This document shows positions 48,301 through 53,141 of a stretch of 64,000 nucleotides of DNA, in pieces. The notes beneath the pieces were generated by a model, which did no database searches, was not told the DNA's origin, and saw only the letters and a program-made list of their open reading frames with translations. Position 1 is the first letter of the stretch, and every line of letters starts with the position of its first letter. Origin of the DNA: Sabellastarte sp. h YS-2021 (Eukaryota > Annelida > Polychaeta > Sabellida > Sabellidae); assembly GCA_964017235.1 (NCBI GenBank), contig OZ024940.1, positions 3,658,001 to 3,722,000 on the forward strand, written 5' to 3'. Both the position numbers and the translations under genes were made by a program.

Positions 48301-50949
48301 TTCACTACCATTAATATAAAGGACATAGCCATAATGTCCTCCTGTATAGTTATTATGTCCACCCCCCAGGGGGGTGGATATATTATTTTTGCGTTTTCCG
48401 CCGTCCGATGTCCGGCGTCACGCATGGTTTCCGCTCATTTAAAGGAAAAGTATTAGAGCTATTGTCACCAAATTTGGTATGCAGGCTTATTGGGTCAGTA
48501 GCTTGCTTGGGATTGCTTTTGGCTGTTGTACCTCTTTTGCTTACTGAGTAATACTTAAGTACAGCTATTTTCAGTACCCATTGGTTTCCGTGCATTTAAG
48601 CCAAAATAATTAAAGATATTTTACTACAATTTTGAATACAAGATTGTTATGTCCATAGCTCGCTTGGTATTGCATTTGGGATTGATAGCTTTGTCAGTAC
48701 ATGAGTAATAGCCACTTAGGTACTTCATTGTGTATTTTCAGTACTACTTTTGAGTAATTTGCTAATATCTCAGAAACCGTAAGAGATAGAGCGATTTCGA
48801 CAGAATTTTTTACCCACAGGGTATCTAAGGAATGCAATCTATGCAATTTTCAAAAAATTTTCCCCTCCCCAAAAATGGCGGCCATTTTGAATTTTCGAAT
48901 TTTTGCCAAAAATGGCAAAACACTAATTTGCTTCTATCTCCTTAACCGTGCGAGATAGAGCGATTTCGGCAAAATTTTCGACCCGCAGGGTATCTGAGAA
49001 TTGTACTCTTGCCAATTTTTAAAAAAGTTTGTTTTCCCCTCCCCAAAAATGGCGGCCATTTTGAATTTTAGAATTTTTGCCAAAAATGGCAAAACACAAA
49101 TTTCATTCTATCTCCTTAACCGTGTGAGATAGAGCGATTTCGTCGAAATTTTCAACCCACAGGGTATCTAAGGAGTGTACTCTGCAATTTTCAAAAAAAA
49201 TTTCCCCTCCCCAAAAATGGCGGCCATTTTGAATTTTAGAATTTTTGCCAAAAATGGCAAAACACAAATTTGCTTCTATCTCCTTAACCATGCGAGATAG
49301 AGTGACTTCGTCGAAATTTTTGACCCACAGGGTATCTAAGGAATGTAATCTTTGCAATTTTCAAAAAATTTTCCCCTCCCCAAAAATGGCAGCCATTTTG
49401 AATTTTAGAATTTTTACCAACAATGGCAAAACACAAATTTGCTTCTATCTCCTTAACCGTGCGAGATAGAGCGATTTCGTCGAAATTTTCGACCCAAGGG
49501 GTATCTAAGGAATGTACTCTTTGCAATTTTCAAAAAATTTTCCCCTCCCCACATATGGCGGCCATTTTGAATTTTCGAATTTTTGCCCAAAATGGAAAAA
49601 CACAAAGTGGCCTTAACCATGCAAAATAGAGTTATTTCGTTGAAATTTTCGACCCATAGGGTATCTAAGAAATGTACTCTTGGCAATTTTCAAAAAAATT
49701 TCCTTTTCCCAAAAATGGCGGCCATTTTGAATTTTCAAATTTTTGCCAAAAATAGAAAAACAGGAATTTGCTTCTATCTTCTTAACCGTGCAAGATAGAG
49801 TGATTTCGTCAAAATTTTCAACCCAACCAATGCAAAAAGGCATGAAGCTGAAATCATTTACATGTATACTAATAAATATTTAAGCATCATTGATATATTT
49901 TACAAATGAAACAGGGTCTTGTAAGACTACTGTACAATTTGGGCAAGGTTCATGGGGTGGACATTACACATGATAATGTGTGTTCTTCTATGCTATCCTG
50001 TTTCTATTCGCATCTACTATCAACAGGGCGTCCTATTTCTAGTTTACTGTTTTATATTTGATTTGAAAGATCAGAGTTGAAATCCCAGCCTGACCTCATG
50101 TGAGAAAGCTGGTAGTTGCTTGCCGTTGGTCAGCAATTTACAATACAGAACCGGGGGGCCACGGTTGCAGAGTGGTAACACTCGCCTCCCACCTCTGAGA
50201 TCGGGGTTCAGTTCCCGGCCCGACCTCAAGTGGGAAAGTTGGTACAGAACCTTGACAAACTCTATGTACTGGTTTCCTCTGCCCTTCCAACTACCCGTCG
50301 TGATATGACCTGTACAGTGCTGAAAGCGACGTAAAACCCCAAATAAATAAATACAATGCAGAACCATGACCAACTGTATGTACTGGTTTCCTCTGCCTGT
50401 CCAACTGTCTGTCACAATATAACCGATGCAAAGATACCAGGATGTACAAGGCTAAATAAATAAATACGTTGATAGATCGGATTTATGACACCACTTTCAA
50501 CACATTATATACATGGCTCATATCTCTACTGGTGGTTGAGGGGGTGGAGGAATGCAATGTATACTAGTTGTCAGTCCAAATTCTTCACTGAACAAATCAA
50601 TTCGGCACTGACAAGCAACTACCAACTTCCCGACCTTAGGTTGGGCTGGTAATCAAACACATGCCCTCATAGATGGGAGGCGAGTGTGGTACCCATTGTA
50701 CCTGAATGAATAACGACAATCTGGTATTATCCTTTCAGCCCTACTCATCGGTCACATGACCGCAGTGAAGATCGAGAGAAGACCACGAAGGAGAAGAGGA
50801 GCAGAAAGCATAAGGAGCAGTCCAAAGGAGAAGTTCAAAGGTCTGAGAGTGAGACACCAGGGAAGGAGATTGTCTATGTACCGCCGGAGAGCCAGATTGC
50901 CGTGGGGGTCACACCCAACATGGATAACGTCATGGAATCCCAGGCTTAG
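18150..50949 (+). CDS. gene B: vWA-mucin transmembrane protein with Arg/Ser-rich cytoplasmic tail
   Basis: Sixteen exons join with consistent phases from ATG 18150 to TAG 50949 (18150-18362, 24950-25047, 27909-28043, 28684-28898, 29976-30590, 32217-32315, 32684-33103, 41255-41311, 41600-41629, 42272-42476, 43184-43212, 44395-44800, 45257-45524, 46601-46851, 47300-47944, 50739-50949), totalling 3897 nt. Domains are signal peptide (1-24), vWA (about 30-215), Thr/Pro mucin stalk (220-600), transmembrane helix (about 630-650), Cys-rich juxtamembrane segment, then a long tail that is basic, Pro/Gln-rich, His-rich and Arg/Ser-rich. It is probably a cell-surface adhesion or sensing protein; no ligand can be named. 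A broken mucin exon (33444-34384) is left out because its neighbours join in frame without it. DIRS copy 2 sits in intron 1. Confidence 0.82.
18413..18600 (+). repeat. DIRS copy 2 left inverted terminal repeat
   Basis: It is the inverse of 24389-24605 over roughly 170 bp, for example GATAGCTATAGCCCGGCGCC here and its complement before the right end. It contains TGACGTCA at 18581-18588, 135 nt before the gag ATG, a candidate promoter element. The right copy is longer by its extra AT-rich outer end. Confidence 0.9.
18716..20659 (+). CDS. DIRS copy 2 gag-like protein
   Basis: 647 residues starting [13 protein letters not shown]. The N-terminal 50 residues carry paired Cys/His (CGH, CARC, CEFC) suggestive of a zinc-binding fold. 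Next comes a Pro/Ser-rich acidic stretch (about 80-280), a conserved middle with helical potential, and an Arg/Gly-rich basic tail (about 575-640) ending AYK. Its likely role is coating the element RNA; this rests on position and composition. The stop is TGA followed by CA, and the same frame stays open beyond it for over 3 kb. The RT frame overlaps its 3' end. Confidence 0.88.
   Translation: MASPGQRKGACGHIMANFDPHSRCARCRDKGLGQDPCVLKLQCEFCDTLTPEQLLQLSTPTYKLRKEKSKTKEALVDPSTVTIVSQVESQEVASTSPPHVAEQDLSLPPPMFRQELKDLDEKWSVRMARLEALITLGQRPSPQPSFSPVKAPVPHQAPAGALSQAPFLLSSVPSGQAAPAFGPDRIKPSATVTTSSITRTSPLEGLYSEQDPEPVFSQQSSSGPVASALPQPPPQSSLFKSAPEHFEEGEVSDQEDVTDHPDQESPDLDKTLSEDQNYRETVRGVRAFMGWSHIPDLEYTPSSKSDNPWIGHRAQPVGKVSIDLPPEDWLCKKLENLNLVLIEGYPSKSTEPGGLHVDQYLRPPKSQARWYGIHPAENKDITRPGKYVTTWPNDAAKLNSSFARIGKPALASSQPTSRPIAQDTLRKWEKAAKETSYICNQSAGFNRCITKIQDSFQEQLQILQTELGKGKSSTKAQGALDELHFLSAFNQNVSFAVGKSLQHLSDFTFIQMANLTLVRRDSYLEHLKAGVKPDTFSSLRNCPLQTRALFPDDIIRRAEDEIAAFESHKRTNQPGPGRGGFAGTQKKQHRYQPYSTWKQEDSGNSGAPGKEMPAWKTFGNRGRARGRGRGGQPGRGSRPARDAKAYK
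20640..22976 (+). CDS. DIRS copy 2 reverse transcriptase / RNase H / Dam-like protein
   Basis: 778 residues from ATG 20640, which overlaps the gag stop by 20 nt and would suit termination-reinitiation; the frame is open back to 20409, so +1 frameshifting is also possible. RT motifs are [29 protein letters not shown] and catalytic YLDDWL (about residue 302). RNase H has [14 protein letters not shown] and [16 protein letters not shown]. The Dam-like region is [33 protein letters not shown] and [12 protein letters not shown]; the D/NPPY of active adenine methyltransferases is FPP here. The recombinase frame overlaps nearly all of it. Confidence 0.9.
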   Translation: MLRRINDNHCKVPPEVTSCPEFGVVNVTKTSLPVLVKDSVNCHNVVHHVLSVKNIRQPQKKGISPILNSQNTIKYVKSASFVNHCVFAPSVSNVLSVANVQSVGGRLQNFWKIWTLKGANPKVVSILKKGYVLPFKVRPPLIREPLIVSGYANPTRDSHLQEAVQALIKKKAVERVRVRTSLAFFNRLFIVPKPNQKWRPILDLSTLNQFLCVKTFKMETPETIRTSLQQGEWVSSIDFSDAYFHIPIHFTSRKFLRFHFQNQSYQFRALPFGLSTAPMEFTAVVKEVKLMAQSRGIRIHQYLDDWLIRAPTKESCHQGTQSLLALCQELGWMVNMQKSELEPQQVFDFVGYQYDLLNGLVRPTQNRWEALQQKITGLLQRRSCQVRTFMSLIGLLTATEKQVTLGRLHMRPIQWHLKKHWRVPESLEKEIPIPRSLHQHLQWWTQESKVLKGQPLHPLQHAIQIFTDASKEGWGAHLGDFTASGTWSVPESKLHINFLELKAVLLALKRFQHLVQGKVVLIATDNTTVVAYINKEGGMRSGSLCALLWRLLCWCNLRQTVLKARHIPGRLNVIADKLSRQGQVIQTEWSLHQEIFDTLCRTWHYPQVDMFATRYNCKLVRFVSPIPDPKAWSVDALTLSWENLDMYLFPPVSLMGKVVSKLSDHWYHRAILIAPGWPNMPWFWDLVELSAMVPLCLPHHPDLVTQPFNKARHRDLTSLNLHAWLLEPRPSRSKGFLAQWRQELRRLKDVQPEQSTRQSGPFLLDGAKQVRWTSGTHL
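20660..23878 (+). CDS. DIRS copy 2 Cys-rich segment plus tyrosine recombinase
   Basis: The frame runs without a stop from the codon after the gag TGA to TAG 23876-23878 and is in register with gag. There is no ATG until about 20977, after a Cys-rich stretch with about 23 Cys within roughly 95 codons ([33 protein letters not shown]). The recombinase domain is the last ~350 residues, from [14 protein letters not shown]. Catalytic residues seen are Arg in [11 protein letters not shown], HxxR in [11 protein letters not shown] and Tyr in [10 protein letters not shown], about 25 residues from the end. It would integrate the circular DNA form. Whether it is made by readthrough, splicing or internal initiation cannot be told from sequence. 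Confidence 0.82.
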   Translation, partial: QSLQSSSGSNILSGVWCCKCNKDKSSCSCERLCKLSQCCSSCTFCKKHQAAAKERHKSNLKLTKYNKVCEKCFFCKSLCLCPKCVKCPQCCKCPISRGTPTKFLENMDSQGCKPEGSIHFEKGLCASLQGQTSLNKGTPDSKRLCKPHQRLPLTRSSASSDQEKGSREGQGSNLTSLFQQIVHCPKAEPKVAANLGSQYSKSVFMRKNIQNGDSRDNPDLSTTRRVGVINRFQRRLLPHSNPLHIPKIPQVPLPEPVVPVSGSSLWPLNSSHGVHCCGQRGQVNGSVTGYKNPPVPRRLVDSSPYQRILPPGNPVPPSPLPGVGLDGKHAKIRTGTPTSLRLCRLPVRPAQRTGQTDSKPLGSPSTKNNRAIAEEILPSENFHVSYRPSHCDRKTGDPRQTAHETYSVAPQETLESPGISGKRDPNSAVSPSAPAVVDPGVKGPKGSTLTPPTTRNTNLYRRLKRRLGCSLRRLHSKRDLVSARKQITHKLLRAKSRVVSTKKIPTLSARKGRPDCHRQHHSCGIHQQGGRYEVRFTLCPSLAAPMLVQSQTNSTEGQTYSGPSECNCRQVVSPGTGHSDRVVPPSGDLRHPLSNLALSPSGHVCNKVQLQTSPVCVPNSRPEGLVSGRSDAVLGKPGHVPLSPSVSDGEGGQQAVRPLVSQSNPDCSGMAKHALVLGPSGAVGHGSSLSSTPSRSSDPTFQQGTSQGSDKLKSPCLAPRAQTIKEQGFSSPVAARIEAPQRRSTRAVYEAKWALFVRWCETSQVDFRNPSIKQIADFLLHLFQEKNLQPSTIDGYRSAISDKLGNASVNVGKDDNLTRLLDSFHRDRPKGRRGVPAWNLSLVLHQLTKAPFEPLRKASLKHLTFKTVFLLALASGKRRSEIHAWLNKNIRHQADWSKVSLYPSPSFLAKNHLAKEGPECVAPVVIPALAPTLDKSLQEDRSLCPVRALRYYLDKTQDLRTGKELVFVSFKQGFNKDISPATISSWIKQTVVLCYDLSDQDTLTLHQVKAHDVRAFAASKAFQGGISLDQILAACHWKSHNTFTQFYLKDVAWADKELFHLGPVVAARQIHH
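24086..24107 (+). promoter_or_regulatory. polypurine / poly(G) tract, DIRS copy 2
   Basis: A6 then G16, preceded by CCCTCAGAGCAGTC, 214 nt after the recombinase stop. It corresponds to the tracts at 3499-3516 and 8719-8744. Confidence 0.6.
24237..24334 (+). repeat. DIRS copy 2 internal complementary region
   Basis: Its reverse complement equals the last ~60 nt of the right terminal repeat followed directly by the first ~38 nt of the left one, so it represents the closed-circle junction. Both halves can be checked within the window and agree essentially base for base. Confidence 0.92.
24389..24605 (+). repeat. DIRS copy 2 right inverted terminal repeat
   Basis: Inverse of the left repeat, with TGACGTCA at 24403-24410 and an outer AT-rich end closing GCAATTT at 24605. 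Confidence 0.9.
24606..24949 (+). other. gene B intron 1, right of the DIRS
   Basis: Ordinary intron sequence; a short G run lies near 24830. The acceptor is GTATTTCAG ending at 24949. Confidence 0.6.
24950..25047 (+). CDS. gene B exon 2: vWA domain
   Basis: 98 nt, phase 0 in and 2 out, donor [25 protein letters not shown] fits the second strand of a vWA fold (V-x-V-x-x-F). Confidence 0.85.
25048..25895 (+). other. gene B intron 2, left part
   Basis: No exon seen. About 25490-25880 is more GC-balanced and may be an old repeat, but its family was not recognised. Confidence 0.4.
25896..26560 (+). repeat. palindrome-ended repeat ('TGTCCACCCC' family), partial
   Basis: It opens with the 25-nt palindrome TGTCCACCCC/GGGGTGGACA (25896-25920), then TATTATTTTTGC, then ~160-bp monomers with AACCGTG(C/T)(A/G)AGATAGAGCGATTT and CCAAAAATGGCGGCCATTTT. 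It is a shorter relative of 48356-49963 and no closing end is seen. Confidence 0.75.
26561..27571 (+). repeat. diverged copies of the GATAGAGC monomer
   Basis: From about 26990, weakly matching monomers recur (CAAGATAGAGCAATTT, ATAGAGCGACTTGG) with growing divergence. 26561-26990 shows nothing recognised. The region lies in gene B intron 2. Confidence 0.5.
27572..27598 (+). repeat. poly(A) run in intron
   Basis: A run of about 27 A. A second homopolymer, T-rich, lies at about 27874-27897 and could serve as part of the polypyrimidine tract of the next acceptor. Confidence 0.8.
27909..28043 (+). CDS. gene B exon 3: vWA domain
   Basis: 135 nt, phase 2 in and 2 out, acceptor TCCTTCAG and donor [19 protein letters not shown] stands where metal-binding vWA domains have GGT-x-T; the Thr is absent. 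[15 protein letters not shown] is the next core strand, with VG in place of the usual T/DG. Confidence 0.88.
28044..28683 (+). other. gene B intron 3
   Basis: 640 nt with no recognised repeat or RNA gene; the acceptor is GAAATTTCAG. Confidence 0.5.
28684..28898 (+). CDS. gene B exon 4: end of vWA domain
   Basis: 215 nt, phase 2 in and 1 out. [20 protein letters not shown] and [20 protein letters not shown] are the last strand, loop and helix typical of vWA domains, closing with the Cys of GLCNRD that likely pairs with the Cys of QLPCNPG in exon 1. Confidence 0.88.
28944..29390 (+). repeat. ~155-bp tandem repeat, about 2.8 units
   Basis: Units begin near AAAG(C/T)TTATGGGTGTT and share TTTACCCCAAGAGGATCTAGAG and a TTGCCATGGCAA palindrome. 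Intronic. Confidence 0.75.
29391..29610 (-). mobile_element. truncated SINE, same family as 13629-13993
   Basis: It shares the phrases GCAATATCTTCTGGTACTAC, TTCTTTAGCCTGCCACTTGG and GTGGTCATCTGAGCCACTAT with the full copy in the same (minus) sense, but lacks the tRNA-like head. Confidence 0.65.
29976..30590 (+). CDS. gene B exon 5: mucin stalk, APTTTA repeats
   Basis: 615 nt, phase 1 in and 1 out. After a poly-Thr start it is an 18-nt tandem array encoding APTTTA-like hexapeptides with few variants, about 28 units. Thr and Pro dominate, fitting dense O-glycosylation. The regular array suggests recent slippage, so length may vary between individuals. Confidence 0.85.
30591..30924 (+). other. 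gene B intron 5, left part
   Basis: Nothing recognised; a short TATATG-rich run follows the donor. Confidence 0.45.
30925..31080 (+). mobile_element. tRNA-derived SINE fragment (second family)
   Basis: A box GTGGCCTAGTGGGTTGG, B box GTGGGTTCGAGCCCCAC, then CCTGTTGAACGGGA. The same family is at 43843-44000, 44826-44990 and 57050-57262. Confidence 0.7.
31321..31496. mobile_element. pogo/Tigger-type MITE
   Basis: Ends CAGTAGAACCTCTATTATCC and the inverse GGATAATAGAGGTTCCACTG, flanked by TA on both sides. At 176 bp there is no coding capacity. The ends match the style of pogo-superfamily elements. Confidence 0.8.
31499..32216 (+). other. remainder of gene B intron 5
   Basis: AT-rich; no feature recognised. 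The acceptor is CACCTACAACAG. Confidence 0.5.
32217..32315 (+). CDS. gene B exon 6: mucin stalk
   Basis: 99 nt, phase 1-1, [20 protein letters not shown] then [13 protein letters not shown]. Acceptor and donor contexts (ACAACAG/AAGCA and CACAG/GTAAGC) are shared with exon 7 and the broken exon at 33444, indicating exon duplication. Confidence 0.8.
32316..32683 (+). other. gene B intron 6
   Basis: 368 nt. Its 3' end resembles that of the preceding intron, in line with duplication of exon plus flank. Confidence 0.5.
32684..33103 (+). CDS. gene B exon 7: mucin stalk
   Basis: 420 nt, phase 1-1, Thr/Pro-rich with Ala and Ile ([24 protein letters not shown]). The donor is GTAAGC. Confidence 0.82.
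33104..33443 (+). other. gene B intron 7
   Basis: 340 nt, AT-rich, nothing recognised. Confidence 0.5.
33444..34384 (+). pseudogene. broken mucin exon of gene B
   Basis: It has an acceptor (AATACAACAG) and a donor (GTAAGT) like its neighbours, and Thr/Pro codons throughout, but the Thr-rich frame changes at about 33470-33480, again near 33580-33590, again near 34200-34220 and once more near 34355, with stops in every frame. Used whole, it would end the protein. Skipping it joins exon 7 to 41255 in frame (phase 1). It is either a dying exon or a stretch with base-call errors. Confidence 0.75.
34385..35953 (+). other. gene B large intron, left part
   Basis: AT-rich intron without recognised exons or repeats. 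Confidence 0.5.
35954..36444. mobile_element. MITE with ~105-bp terminal inverted repeats
   Basis: The ends CTAGACCGAGTTTCTGTCCC and their inverse continue as inverted repeats for about 105 bp with few mismatches. CCACATT flanks both sides (35947-35953 and 36445-36451), a 7-bp target duplication. The 491-bp element has no coding capacity. Confidence 0.88.
36520..36570 (+). repeat. 9-bp GC-rich microsatellite
   Basis: CTCCGCCGG repeated about five to six times with one inverted unit, in otherwise AT-rich DNA. Confidence 0.75.
36890..38000 (+). repeat. ~169-bp tandem monomers
   Basis: About 6.5 units with AACACAAAAATGCTTATATC, GATAGAGCGATTTCGACG, TTTTTGACCCGCAGGGTATC and AAATGGCGGCCATTTTG. 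The long minus-strand frame over it (37324-37917) is produced by the period and is not a gene. Confidence 0.88.
38009..40540 (+). repeat. 133-bp satellite, about 19 units
   Basis: Each unit runs from AGCTTTCACTTGGTGAAGTT through ACTCAAAATGAGTAAATGCG to CACCTACTTTTGGGAG. Units come in variants (CTTGG, CATGG, CTCTG after CA) and the block of units at 38943 recurs four units later at 39477, so there is higher-order structure. No coding frame. Confidence 0.93.
41255..41311 (+). CDS. gene B exon: stalk end
   Basis: 57 nt, phase 1-1, [19 protein letters not shown]; acceptor CCTTTTCAG, donor GTAATG. Confidence 0.75.
41312..41599 (+). other. gene B intron
   Basis: 288 nt, AT-rich, nothing recognised. 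Confidence 0.5.
41600..41629 (+). CDS. gene B exon: 10-residue linker
   Basis: 30 nt, phase 1-1, [11 protein letters not shown] across the junction; acceptor GTGTTTCAG and donor GTAAGT. Confidence 0.7.
   Translation: MLAATLHLY
41630..42271 (+). other. gene B intron
   Basis: 642 nt. A phrase ACCTGGGTA(C/T)TACTTCAACATT occurs twice (about 41860 and 41928), a short local duplication. Otherwise nothing. Confidence 0.5.
42272..42476 (+). CDS. gene B exon: transmembrane helix and Cys-rich juxtamembrane segment
   Basis: 205 nt, phase 1 in and 2 out. [20 protein letters not shown] is a strong membrane helix, followed by [20 protein letters not shown] and further Cys pairs up to SCPSCCEEL, about 18 Cys after the helix start. 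The adjacent Cys could be palmitoylated; several CC/CxxC pairs could bind metal. Both are inferences. Confidence 0.85.
42477..43183 (+). other. gene B intron
   Basis: 707 nt, nothing recognised; acceptor TATTTTGCAG. Confidence 0.5.
43184..43212 (+). CDS. gene B exon: acidic 9-residue segment
   Basis: 29 nt, phase 2 in and 1 out, DGSKDSDSE; donor GTAAGC. The Ser/Asp context resembles casein kinase 2 sites. Confidence 0.65.
43213..43842 (+). other. gene B intron, left part
   Basis: It holds a G-run of about 19 near 43333-43351; otherwise AT-rich with nothing recognised. Confidence 0.5.
43843..44000 (+). mobile_element. tRNA-derived SINE fragment (second family)
   Basis: A-box-like CGACCTAGTGGGTTAG, B-box-like GTGGGTTCAACTCCCAC, then CTGTTGAACGGGATG. 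Confidence 0.65.
44395..44800 (+). CDS. gene B exon: first cytoplasmic block
   Basis: 406 nt, phase 1 in and 2 out. It begins [20 protein letters not shown], has a basic patch ([15 protein letters not shown]) that could be a nuclear localisation signal, and an acidic end ([17 protein letters not shown]) followed by [11 protein letters not shown]. No known domain recognised. Confidence 0.8.
44826..44990 (+). mobile_element. tRNA-derived SINE fragment (second family)
   Basis: TTGGTGGCCTACAGGGGTAG head, a diverged B box and CTGTTGAATGGGACATAAAA; it starts only ~25 nt after the donor of the preceding exon. Confidence 0.6.
45257..45524 (+). CDS. gene B exon: Pro/Gln-rich block
   Basis: 268 nt, phase 2 in and 0 out. 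[20 protein letters not shown] gives basic plus Pro-rich potential SH3-binding sequence, followed by Gln/Pro/Tyr-rich [18 protein letters not shown]. The donor is GTGCTT, weaker than the others. Confidence 0.75.
45560..45785 (-). mobile_element. tRNA-derived SINE (third family), minus strand
   Basis: Read in reverse it has GGTGGTGCAGTGGTAACAC (A-box side) and GGTTCAAACC (B-box side), then GAAAGTTGGTAGTAGCTTAC and GTATGTACTGGTTTCCTCTG. Related to 50153-50356. Confidence 0.65.
45786..46475 (+). other. gene B intron with SINE-like pieces
   Basis: About 46200-46440 carries fragments like the third SINE family (GCTGGCCTCCCACCTCTGAG, GTTCAAACCCGGACC). 45786-46200 has no recognised feature. Confidence 0.45.
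46476..46600 (+). other. possible microexon / decayed duplicate exon in gene B
   Basis: CCCCACAG is followed by CTCCCCGAA and then GTAAGT, which could be a 9-nt exon (LPE) kept in frame. The next bases translate as [11 protein letters not shown], close to SYPVQPVFN in the following exon, so this is probably a partial duplicate of that exon that lost function. Confidence 0.4.
46601..46851 (+). CDS. gene B exon: Pro- and His-rich block
   Basis: 251 nt, phase 0 in and 2 out. [20 protein letters not shown], then a His-rich run around [20 protein letters not shown] that could bind metal ions. Donor GTATGG. Confidence 0.8.
46852..47299 (+). other. gene B intron
   Basis: 448 nt, AT-rich, nothing recognised; acceptor ATGACACAG. 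Confidence 0.5.
47300..47944 (+). CDS. gene B exon: Arg/Ser-rich tail
   Basis: 645 nt, phase 2 in and out. After [20 protein letters not shown] it becomes strongly Arg/Ser/Asp/Glu-rich with repeated [15 protein letters not shown] units about 21-24 residues apart, then [20 protein letters not shown] and a Lys/Arg run. Composition resembles SR/RD domains of splicing factors, odd for a membrane-protein tail. The imperfect repeats indicate local duplication. Confidence 0.82.
47945..48355 (+). other. gene B last intron, left part
   Basis: AT-rich; nothing recognised before the palindrome at 48356. Confidence 0.5.
48356..49963 (+). repeat. palindrome-ended repeat ('TGTCCACCCC' family)
   Basis: The left end is the palindrome TGTCCACCCCCC-AGGGGGGTGGATA (48356-48380); the right end is GGGGTGGACA (49954-49963), so the termini are inverted over about 10 bp. 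TTA flanks both sides. Inside are a unique-looking 400 bp and about six ~165-bp monomers with AACCGTGCGAGATAGAGCG. No coding sequence. Confidence 0.78.
50064..50738. mobile_element. cluster of tRNA-derived SINEs (third family)
   Basis: The best copy is 50153-50356 (+): GGTTGCAGAGTGGTAACACT, GGGGTTCAGTTCCC and a tail GCGACGTAAAACCCC then AAATAAATAAATA. Partial copies lie on both sides (50064-50152; 50357-50460, also with an AAATAAATAAATA tail), and a minus-strand piece at 50579-50710. They occupy the last intron of gene B. Confidence 0.7.
50739..50949 (+). CDS. gene B last exon: charged C-terminus
   Basis: 211 nt including the stop, phase 2 in. [20 protein letters not shown], further Lys/Glu-rich sequence, then [18 protein letters not shown] and a final [13 protein letters not shown] at 50947-50949. 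The acceptor is CCTTTCAG. Confidence 0.82.
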
Positions 50950-53141
50950 GGAGGCTCAGATATCCGATTTAAATTTATACTGCCTCCTCAGCAATTCTGG
51001 TCACAGCAGAAAATAAGAAATTTTTTAAAATTTTATTTACTTTTATTTAATTAGATTTTCCATCATGGAAACAGTCTGAAAAGCTGGCTTTAATTTGGCA
51101 ATCCAGTGTCACTATAAGAGAACTTTTGATGTAAAAATTTTACATCGCTGTTAAAAATCTCTCCCGTACAAATTAGAAATAAAACTTAGTAGAAAATATG
51201 CGAGTTCCACTATTACTGGCATACTGACCAGAATTGTTGGGCAGGCTTAAGTTTAAATTAAACAAAGAGAGCTTCGTAATTTGAATTCTTACCACAGTGT
51301 TGTTGCTTTTGATGTCTGTTTATTTTTCTTGTCGTTTCAACTTGTTTGATGACCCAGGGTTGAACTTTGAGCTGCGAGTGCCCTCTGCGGGGTATACAAC
51401 CTCTTGTATCAACTGTGAATGTTAATGATTAACAACTGTGATATTGGGTTTTAACATGTTTTGTGTATTTTGTGGAACAATAAGGGGTGAAACTTAAGTT
51501 TATCAGTGAGTCCTGCCTAATATACTCTTAATTTAGCTCTTACATTTCATATTTTGTCCAATTCTTTTTTGTTTATTTTCTGGACTAAATGGGCCTAAGT
51601 GAGTGAGATTTATTGTCTAAATATGCACAGAGTTTACGTCATCAAGTTTGTGTATAAAACATCGTGTCTAGACAAGTGCTATAGGAAAAAACTAACGATT
51701 TTATACACAAGCGATGGGGGACTTGCTTGAATAGTTTCTAGTACTATGAAATTATCAACAGCAAATGGCAAAAAAACTTCCGATATTGTATGGATGTTGA
51801 CCAACCAAATACCAACACTTGTCTATTTTTTGACTTTCCTCAAAATAAAACTATTCCATAAACATGCACAAGTATATTCTTCTCACTTGTGTATCGTTTA
51901 TAGTAGCAACCATTTTGTCGTGAAGCTTGGTGAGATTTTACCTTCAAAATCTGCAAAGTGTGCTTAATACTGCAACTGTGGACAACCTCATTGAAGGTTC
52001 ACACAATTCTTTGCATGTTTAGGTTGGCAGAAGAATAAAATTAATGTGCAATCTCTGTAATATTGTTGTTGAACGTTACTGCCCCCTGCAGGAATTTTTG
52101 TGAATTTATCTCTGTGATATATATATACTGTACATAAGTGACAATGTAAGCCGATAGGAAAATTGCACTAATTTTCAAATTTTACTAAATCAATTTTGTC
52201 CAGTTGCCATTTTCTATTCAAGAGATGAACATAGCTATAAAACTCACTGAGGAATTTATTCTCACCGTCCAGATTCATCAGCTGAAACAGAATCCTCTTC
52301 TTGATATGCCTGGCTATGTTATTTGACTCGTTATGCACATTGGTTTCATTCAGTTGCGCCTTAGAGTCTGTCAATGGAGATTAAGGGCTATAAAAGTGAA
52401 GATTAGATTAAATCAGTGCCTTGTAAAAACTCACACTTATAAGGAAGCTGAAACAATAAGCTGAAATTGAGCAGCTACTTGAATGAGCTCAACTGACCAG
52501 TTAACTGTTTCCGATGTAAAGTATCTTTGAGGAGACACGCCAAAATTATTAGATGTCAATTCAACCCGCATGTCAGCATTGCTAATGAAACAGCAGGTAT
52601 CGAGGTGCAGGAAAAGTAGAAAGTTTGTACAAATTGTAGCGTAATTTCAAAATAAAAGTCTAATTTTAGTTTCTAAGGTAATGTACGTAGAACATTCTTC
52701 AACTTTATACCTTTTGTACGTTGAAACTCACAATATAAAGAAGTTTAACAATCGCCTAAAATTGCAGTTCAATCCCACGCAGGGTTACATATATTCAAAA
52801 GAAAACAGTTAAACAGTCCAACAATATTGGCACCAGCTAGTGCTCTGATAACTTTACATTCTGTAACTGCTGTAAATTGTGTCAGCTTTGACCTCTGTTT
52901 TCAATATACTATTGTCTGTCATGTGTGGTTTCAGTGGGTTTTGTATGTTAGAATCATGTCGTCTTTATGTTCTATTACAACTAAAAGATGGTGCTTTGGG
53001 TATGTGAAGTCAGCTTTAAGGTTAGGTGTAGCACTCGAGTACTTAATGACCTCTAATTAGTGTAATACTCGAGTGATCTAAGTGTAGATTCAGTGTAATT
53101 AATCTAATACTAAGAGAAATGTTTGACGATAATTTTTAACT
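50950..53141 (+). other. gene B 3' untranslated region and downstream
   Basis: The first polyadenylation-type AATAAA is near 51178; others lie near 51845, 52036 and 52654, so 3' ends are uncertain. No gene or repeat recognised in the rest. Confidence 0.5.

Noticed and set aside
49103..49843. Several 70-80-codon frames on both strands
   Set aside because: They are products of ~165-bp monomers in the palindrome-ended repeat.
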